A DNA stretch of 64,000 bases, from NCBI GenBank assembly GCA_032821775.1, contig JAVLRN010000004.1:1798001-1862000 (forward strand), read 5' to 3'. How positions within the stretch are numbered: the stretch's first letter is position 1; each line of letters starts with the position of its first letter. This DNA comes from Sanguinoderma infundibulare. Taxonomy: Eukaryota > Basidiomycota > Agaricomycetes > Polyporales > Polyporaceae. Below the pieces are notes generated by a model. The model worked only from the letters and a program-made list of their open reading frames with translations, ran no database searches and was not told where the DNA came from. Of this stretch, positions 57,060 through 64,000 are shown in pieces. Position numbers and translations under genes: made by a program.

Positions 57060-57868
57060 AACAGCAAGGCCCCGGGCTACACCGAACCTTTTCAAAAGGC
57101 ATCCGACTATCTCGCGAAGCAACCTTGGGACAGACAGAGTGTACTCGAGTTGGGTTTGCTGTGCGTCCATGTTCTTCCATTCCATCTGTATCAACGTTGG
57201 CGTTCTCCGTCTGCAACCGCAGTGTCCCAACGTGGACTGTGGGTGTGGGTTCGCGGACGTCTGCCATCAAGAGCCCCTTCCTCCTCATCAGATCACGCCC
57301 GCCCTCCACGCTCAAGCAAACTCGCTCCTGGCTTACGGCTGGTGCGACCTCGCCAAAATGTTGCTCAACGGCATCCCTGTCGCGAGGCCGCGAAGGACTA
57401 CGAACACTCTACCGGCCCATGGCCGACGCGGCGATGATGGTCGCGAACGACACTGCGAGCGGGATCGCGCAGAAACGCTTCAACCCGATGCTGATCGTCG
57501 CTTTTGCCAAGTGCAAGGACACCTGGCCGCCCGTGGACACGCGCAAGAGGGAGATGGAGGACCTCGCTGAGAATGTCATGAAGGCCCCGAACGCGTACAA
57601 GTGCGCCGCACCGGGGCGCGGGGTCTTGGGCACGGAAAGAAGGTGTTGACGCGATGCGCCGGGAGGTATCCGCCGGAGCGGAGGGCGCACTATTGCAGCA
57701 AGGAGCGCCTGAAGAAGGTTTGTGGTGTCCACGCATGTATGTCATGCTACGCGCATTGCTGATGGCGTGATTTGCATCCAGGATTAGATGAGGCGCGCAA
57801 GCCCGACACCGAGGTCAGCTCCCCCGCCCTTGCACTTGCTGAGGAGCCGGTGCGCGTTGAAGTGGCGT
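57060..57868 (+). pseudogene. Decayed MYND zinc-finger protein gene
   Basis: Coding-like segments include YTEPFQKASDYLAKQPWDRQ near 57080, LLAYGWCDLAKMLLNGIP near 57330, and FNPMLIVAFAKCKDTWPPVD near 57490. A MYND finger follows in two frames: YKCAAPGRGVLGTE, then TRCAGRYPPERRAHYCSKER. Compared with the family pattern, Cys has become Arg, Tyr and Arg at three zinc positions. A frameshift separates the halves. The following exon starts with Asp and a stop where Asp-Trp is expected. The damage is multiple and consistent with a pseudogene. Confidence 0.75.
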
Positions 57869-59027
57869 AAGGATGAGGACGGAGAGGACTTCGTAAGTGA
57901 AAAGGGAGGCCCGGAGAAGGCTATCGAGTTTCCGATACCGAGACCATCAATCGCGCCAGCTTCCTCTTGAGGTTATGAGGCGGATGCGAGATAGGATGGT
58001 CAAGCGGACGACGGCTCCGCAGGACGAGTAACTGGCATATCGTTTGTCTTGCCAGAGGTGTAACGAGTATGCTTGTTCAGTTTCGATGGCGCTTCGATGC
58101 GTGTTCGCTTGACTCGGTCATGTCTTGTAATCGGATTGTAAGTCTTCGCTTGCAACTCCCTGCCGAACTACTTCACGAACGTGGTGAGCTGTATGTCGTC
58201 GTGCACCTTTGGCTGCTCTTCTCACACGATCGTGATGGAAGTCCTATCAATCGATGTGTGCTGCCTAAGGGCGCCTACGTTGAGCGTTTTTCACAAGCCA
58301 TCGTCGTTAGTGCTAATGTCTTCTCGCTCGAAATCCCCAGAGGCTCTCCTCGCAGGCATTAGGCTCTTCATCTTTGATCGTGGACGCCCTAACCAGCAGA
58401 TGTACGACGATGACGAATGGGCGTTGAGGCTGACGAGGTCGAGCGTGAAGGGTACGATCGAGGAATGGGCAGTGCAGGAAGAGTCGCTATATTAGGCCAG
58501 CGTAGACTCTGCCGACTTCACCCGTTTTGGTTCCCTATGAGGTTGCGTAGTATGTCCTCTGTTCCCATCCCACGTACACAGATCATTGACATATTATATT
58601 GATTCCACAGGGGTGGACGGACCCATGTTTTTGCATGCCGCACTCCCGAAACTCTCCGGCTTGAAGCGTGTTCGGCTCGTTGGCATGGTCAGCGATCGGC
58701 GATCCACAAACCACAGTGGCCGCCTTAAAAGGCCACAACCTCGTCACATTGTCAGCCACTCGAGAATGCCGCAGAGCTAGCATCGAAGAGTATCCTGCCT
58801 AGAGGCACGACGTCAGCCTCGGACACGACGTCAGCCTCAGGCAAGATGCATCGTGAACGTCGAGTATCCCTCTTGCACGCTATCACGACACAACGCTCAC
58901 CTGTCCGTATTGGCCTCTCGAACGCGGACTTCCCCTCCAGCACCCTGCGCCTGCTCGTGGTGTCCTTTCGGAGTCCCTTATCCCACCAACTCTAGCAAGC
59001 ATCGCAATCTTGTTCCCGGCGAACACC
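57869..59027. other. Intergenic with decayed coding traces and lipase promoter
   Basis: A segment at 58320-58495 (ALLAGIRLFIFDRGRPNQQM then YDDDEWALRL) and one at 58610-58690 (GPMFLHAALPKLSGLKRVRL) look like remnants of leucine-rich or unknown proteins. Neither has a proper gene structure. The stretch 58890-58970 matches the promoter of lipase copy 1. Confidence 0.45.
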
Positions 59028-60204
59028 ATGCATTTCGGCATCCCCACAACCATTGCCCTGGCCTTGACGACGTCCCTCCGGAGTGTAAAAAGATCAGCCA
59101 AGGCCGTGTCTCCTTCAGAGCTCGCGGGATTCGCGCCATTCACGCAGTTCGCTCGCGCGGCGTACTGCGGCACAGAGAAGCTCCAGGGCTGGGGTTGTGG
59201 GGAGGCCTGTGCAGCAAATCCGACCTTCCAGCCGACATTGATCGGCGGAAACGGGGATTCGATCCAGGACTGTAAGCGTTTTACTGCAATATCGCCTTCG
59301 CTCTTTGGGTTGTCTGAAGAGGACTTCTGTTTGTTCCAGTCTTCGTTGGATTCTGGCCGGAGCGAAATTTGGTCGTCGTCAGCCACGAAGGCACCAATCC
59401 TGACAAAATGTGAGTGACCAAACGAGCCCGAATTGGTGGCACGGAACGTACTGAATGTGTATTCAACGTCCCTCAGCATGGCCGACTGGACAGACCTCGA
59501 CTTGAGGCAGACGAACCTGAACACGACGCTGTTCCCGGGAGTGACGCCCGATGTTGAGGCGCACAGCGGCTTCCTCGCCGAGCACGCCAAGACTGCGCTG
59601 CCGATCCTGACGGAAGTCAAGAAGCTGATTTCTGAGAAGAATGCTACCCAAGTCGTCGCGGTACGTTGCCTTCCACCCTCGCTTTCGAGCCTCCATCGGT
59701 TACGGAAGGCACTCACCTCCCATTGGTTGCTACCCAGGTTGGACACTCGCTCGGTGCCGCGCTCGCCGAACTGGACTCGCTCTTCTTTACCCTCCACCTC
59801 GACCCCTCCATCCATGTCAAGGCGGTCACGTACGGTACGCCGCGGGTGGGTAACCCAGCGTATGCGGCCTTCTTTGACTCCAAGGTATGCCCGATGTCTT
59901 TTTCAGTATCGTACTACGCTGGAGCGGCATACTCACCGCTTATGCTCAGGTCTCGGACTTTGTCCGCATCAACAACAAGCGCGATCCGGTCCCCATCATC
60001 CCTGGTTCCTTCCTCGGCTACCGGCACCCACACGGGGAGATTCACATTATCTCGCCTGGCAATGCAGTCGCCTGCAGCGGGGACGACAACGACACCGACG
60101 AGCAGTGCACGGTCAGGAGCGTTCCAAGTGTCCTTGTGAGCCGCGTCCGGGATCACTTCGGTCCGTACGAGGGCATCATGCTTGGCACAAGCTACTGCAC
60201 GTAA
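59028..60204 (+). CDS. Secreted class 3 lipase, copy 2
   Basis: Five exons (59028-59271, 59340-59409, 59477-59660, 59738-59884, 59950-60204) give 299 residues. Exons 2, 3 and 4 have exactly the same lengths as in copy 1 (70, 184, 147 nt). The triad is Ser in VGHSLGAALAEL, Asp in NNKRDPVP and His in RDHFGPYEG. The N terminus, MHFGIPTTIALALTTSLRS, is shorter and has a weaker signal peptide than copy 1. An upstream in-frame TTG is not a credible start. The enzyme is probably extracellular or secretory. Confidence 0.9.
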
Positions 60205-63028
60205 TCGGGCACGCTTCTGCTATCCCTTGAACCGGTATGATCGTTTGGGTTTAGCTCTTAGTCGCTTAAAGCGAAGTGTTACGGACGCCCATAGGAGATA
60301 GCTTATAGAATTTAAAACGAGATACTAGTACGGCGCCGAGGCTGACAACCTTGGCCATGCCGCGACTGGGAGGACAGGGTACAACTCTTTTTCGGACTAA
60401 GCAGAGTCGTTCAGCGACACTTGGTTGCATGGGTTTGAGAAGAAGAGTGTCTGTACGTAGACGACATTCCAGGCGTTGAACCCGTCACTAAGGTCATGTT
60501 CGCTCAGAGTGTGTTCTGTAAGCTGTAAGTTAACGACCTGATGCCTTCGGCGTGGACATCCACTAGTAAGTACGCTATAGCAGTATCCGATACATATCAT
60601 ATATGTCTGTCATGACCGAAGAGTCGAACGCGTCGGTATTTTACCAACAAGTACTACATCGAAACGAAGTCATCGAGTTTATAGAACCGCGCTCGTCGCA
60701 GGTCGCTAATACCTGGCCATCCTTAGATGTGACGTACATGTCGCTTGTGAGTTACCCACATCAGCCCCCGCCGGGAGAAACGGCGAGGACAGGCAATTGA
60801 GAAGCATCCCACTTCGATATTCGACCCTTGACGAGAGCGTACGACCAGCGAGCCACATCGCATACGCAGATGGGAGTCGCCGGCGCACCTAGAGGTGTGG
60901 AGAGGGAAGAGAACATAGGAGTTCCGAGGAAAGGAGAGCAGGCGAAGGGGCAGACTTTTATACTGTGAAGGGTGGGCAGCTGAGTGTTCTGGACATCTGG
61001 ACATGTTTGCATTCGGGGCAGCCTGGAACAGAACAAGAGGTCAGCCGCATTCCATTCCAGTGCCGCCCGAGGTCTCTGTTGTCGGCGTTGCAGCACTTTT
61101 AATGTTTCAGTGATTGATTGCGATGGACAGCGGGTTCCTAGGCAGTCCCTCCCTGTGCTCCTGCTGTTTTTGTGCATTCTACAACACCGCCCAGCGAAGA
61201 GCCCTTGTTGTCACCTCAGGCGGTGATAAGAATGCTGATGGATTGATCTCCTCACCGTTTACCGCACAAAAGATTTCAGTGAGCAAACGAAGAACTTGAA
61301 CATTCAAGGTCGGCAGAGCGTAGTGGGCGAACTCCGCCGGGACTAGCCATTAGGTCAAGTGGTGTCTGTATAGCTTGACCCTAGAGCTACGGAGTCGGAA
61401 CCCGGACATCTTAAGGTGAAAGGTAGCGTACAACGTTATTTAGCACGCGGACAGCGTTGGATTTGGTAAACTTACCTCAGATGATAGATCCCGCAAGTAT
61501 CCCCGGAACGCATTCGAATCGCATGCGAAATCAAGGAAGCATGGGGAAACTGTATCTCCAGCAGGCCAGCTGGTTAGGGGAAGACACTCGATGGCGCGAT
61601 GTAGACGGTGGTAGCATTGTGGCGATCAGCATGCGCGGGTCCCAGCAGATGGCACTCGTGCTGGTGGAGAACCTGATAACAACGCTCGAGGTCGCGAACG
61701 TCCTGACGCAGTTGTTCCAAGGCGGGAGCGGGGCTGGGGTGGAGCTTGCCGCGGATATGATACTGCACCGATGGGTGGGGAGCACGACTGCGCGGCCAGC
61801 GCAAGTTCACCACCTGGCTGCTTATGTTAGTACCCGCAATAACCCTCCCAGTACGAGTCGACGCCTGCCGTGCTCATGGAACAGCCACTTTTGTTAACTA
61901 GGGAAATTGCCACGGTGTCGGAGGGGTGCGAGTTGGGTGCGGCGAGTCGGACGAGAAGTTCGCCAGCAAAGACCGGCTTTCGGACGGCCGTCGTTCCGGA
62001 TGGCCGGCAATTACCGAAGGCCACTCTGCCAGCTGACGACGTCCGAGTGCTCCCTTTGTACACCCATCCATCTCAGCTCTGCCTGAATGCCGATATTGCT
62101 AGCTTCCGGGCAATGGCATTATTCCGGGCATCCATCGAAGCACCTACAATGCTCTCATATGGACGACCTGCGTAACGGCTATAATATTAGTTAAGGTGCG
62201 CTTCGTTCAAGAGGACTCGATGTCTTTTCCGCCGTCCTTCATGTCTGACATGATTTGCCATGCTCCAAATCAGCTGTTTGAAACGAAGTTCAATGCGAAT
62301 CCAAAACCTCTGGTAAGCCACAGTCATCATGATGGCAATAGCACCCGCCGTTCGTACTCATGTCCCGTCTTCTAGTTCATGGCTGCGCTTCTCAATACTT
62401 ACTGAAGTCGTCCATGGACAAGCCTTCCAAGCACTCTCATATGCATATTCAGCGCTCGCCAGGGGAACGTGTATTTCACGCTAGCACTGCGCGCGGCACG
62501 TTCCGGACAAGATTCCCATGGGCTGCCTGACGTCTAAAAGATTGCCATACCGGCAAATCACTTCGCATGTAGTTCCCGGCTCTTATGGGACTATCCACCA
62601 ACTAATGCAACCGAGCTAGCATTCAATCCAAACCGACACCCCACGCTACGCCGGCTCGTGTCAACGGTAATGCGATGCTTTTCTCGCGGTCTCCAGTTCG
62701 GGTGATTTGTGGCCCCCCGACCCTTTAAGCGTCCCACCTACCTGAGACGATCCGATTCTGCCTCCCTCATAGTCCGCTGTCGCTGGCAGCTCTGCACCGG
62801 CCAGTACTCGTTCCTATCCCTCCATCTAGGCTGAAGGGGATCCAAGCACACTTGGCGGCAGTCGCTCTTTTTTCTCGAAGAGGTCGTGGTTATCCTCATT
62901 GCATCCCTTGATTATGAGGTACGTCACTCGGCGAACTCTCAAGCGCCTTTGGCAGACAGAACGCTCACGGCGAACCCAGGCGACGCGTATCCCGCACAAC
63001 ATGGACATCGCTCTTCGCCTCCCCGCCA
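60205..63028. other. Gene-poor stretch
   Basis: About 2.8 kb with only scattered short frames. The longest, at 61457-61897, has no recognised motif and no splice context. No transposon remnant was identified. The last 130 bases are likely promoter and leader for the gene at 63029. Confidence 0.45.
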
Positions 63029-64000
63029 ATGTTTCCATTCCTGTTTCCCTTCACGCTTACGTTGGCAGATTCTGTCAACGTCACCGTCGACGACGCTTCT
63101 TCGTCCATCATGTACTCCCCGGCCTCCTCTTGGCACGCATCCTCGGTCCCGTGCTCCCCCTGTCTTGCGCCCAGCACCTCGATTGCATTCCAGGGCACTT
63201 GGCACGACGGGACGCACATCATACCCACCGTCGATGCCGACGACCTCCCGAATAACGCAGTCCAGCCATCACCGACGCCCTCAAAGGCCGCTGGAGGTGG
63301 GAAGGACAATGACGATGATGACGATGGGAACAGCGACGATGAGGACGAGGGAAAAGGCGGCCATGGCGGAAGGCACAGACGGAGGTACAGGTCGAGGCGG
63401 TCACGCTTGCTACGAAGACAGGATTCCAGCAGCGACCCATCGTCCAACCCGTTCTTCATCCCTAATCTCGACAGCGACGACGCAGGATTCGTAGATACAC
63501 CCGTATCCGCACAGCTAAATTTCACCGGTATGTCTTTTGCTCTTTGTGGTTCACGGCGCATGGAGGGATTCGAAGTTACCGGTTGCATCACACTGACAGG
63601 GACGTATTACAGGGTCCGCGATATACGTCTACGCCCTCATCCCGCTAGGAACCGCTCCAGCGAACTCAACGCCGACGTTCATGAATCTCACATTCCTGCT
63701 GGATTCGCACCCGGCTGGTATTTTCCAACATACTGGTACGACGTCGGCATCTGGTTTTCTCCCTTCACAGCAAGTATTCGCCCAAACCGGCTTAGCGGAG
63801 GCGCCCCACAACCTCACGATACAGATCGGGCCGGACTCTGTTCTTCTTCTCGATTACATCGTCTATACCAACGGAGGGTTAGATGAGGGGGCTAATACTT
63901 CAAGCGCGACATCCCTATCATCACCGAGTAGTGCCCCTGGGGCGCAAGAAACGGGGTCAGGCACTGGGAGCTCAGCGCCAAGCGTTGGTCCCGGGACTTC
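63029..64000 (+). CDS. Secreted or single-pass surface protein, 3' end cut by window
   Basis: Exon 1 (63029-63527) joins exon 2 (63613 onward) in phase. The start gives a hydrophobic signal peptide, MFPFLFPFTLTLADS. The family pattern common in Agaricomycetes follows: VNVTVDDASSSIMYSP, then a Cys-containing linker, SIAFQGTWHDGTHIIPTVDA, an acidic and Arg-rich insert, and a beta-rich part GSAIYVYALIPLG... DSVLLLDYIVYTN. The sequence then becomes Ser/Gly/Thr rich, which in relatives precedes a transmembrane helix and cytosolic tail, outside this window. Function is unknown; a cell-surface sensor role is only a guess. Confidence 0.78.

Overview
The window looks like nuclear DNA of a basidiomycete, probably an Agaricomycete. 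Genes are split by many short GT-AG introns (about 42-90 nt) with CTRAY-like branch sites. The families are typical of that group: DUF6533 seven-helix proteins, expanded F-box-like/LRR proteins, a Ste3-type pheromone receptor, class 3 lipases, secreted phospholipase B and a Ser-rich 'WHDGTH' surface protein. No tRNA, rRNA or CRISPR was seen. Gene models were assembled by eye from reading frames, splice sites and family knowledge. No database search or transcript data was available.

Layout. 1.5-9.0 kb: secreted phospholipase B, then a large Msb1/Mug8-domain polarity protein with a long Pro/Glu/Ala repeat. 9.9-21.2 kb: a small single-pass membrane protein and three F-box-like or LRR-like proteins, separated by gene-poor DNA. 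22-24 kb: two nucleoside 2-deoxyribosyltransferase-like genes, the first apparently decayed. 24.2-40.4 kb: a conserved housekeeping block of Fmp46 redox protein, SHPRH/Irc20-type SNF2-RING ligase and prefoldin subunit 3 (all minus), then five-RRM Mrd1 (plus). Prefoldin 3 and Mrd1 are divergent across about 0.3 kb. The block is flanked by two DUF6533 paralogs in opposite orientation.

41-60 kb is a dynamic accessory region. It holds copies of one F-box family (one apparently intact gene at each of 41.1-42.8 and 53.1-54.8 kb, one gene split into two opposed halves, one clear pseudogene) and two duplicated class 3 lipases. It also contains a short hAT element with perfect terminal inverted repeats and an 8-bp target duplication, a second possible TIR element carrying one glycerol dehydrogenase exon, a Ste3-like receptor and a decayed MYND-finger gene. 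60.2-63.0 kb appears empty, and a secreted or membrane protein gene runs off the right edge.

The most notable observations are these. (1) Both DUF6533 paralogs can be read through only if two separate 2-nucleotide exons, each flanked by two well-formed introns, are spliced in, and exon lengths match between the copies. (2) An F-box gene appears to have been cut by a 2.2-kb inversion whose reversal would rejoin its halves in frame. (3) A single glycerol dehydrogenase exon lies between 18-bp inverted repeats.
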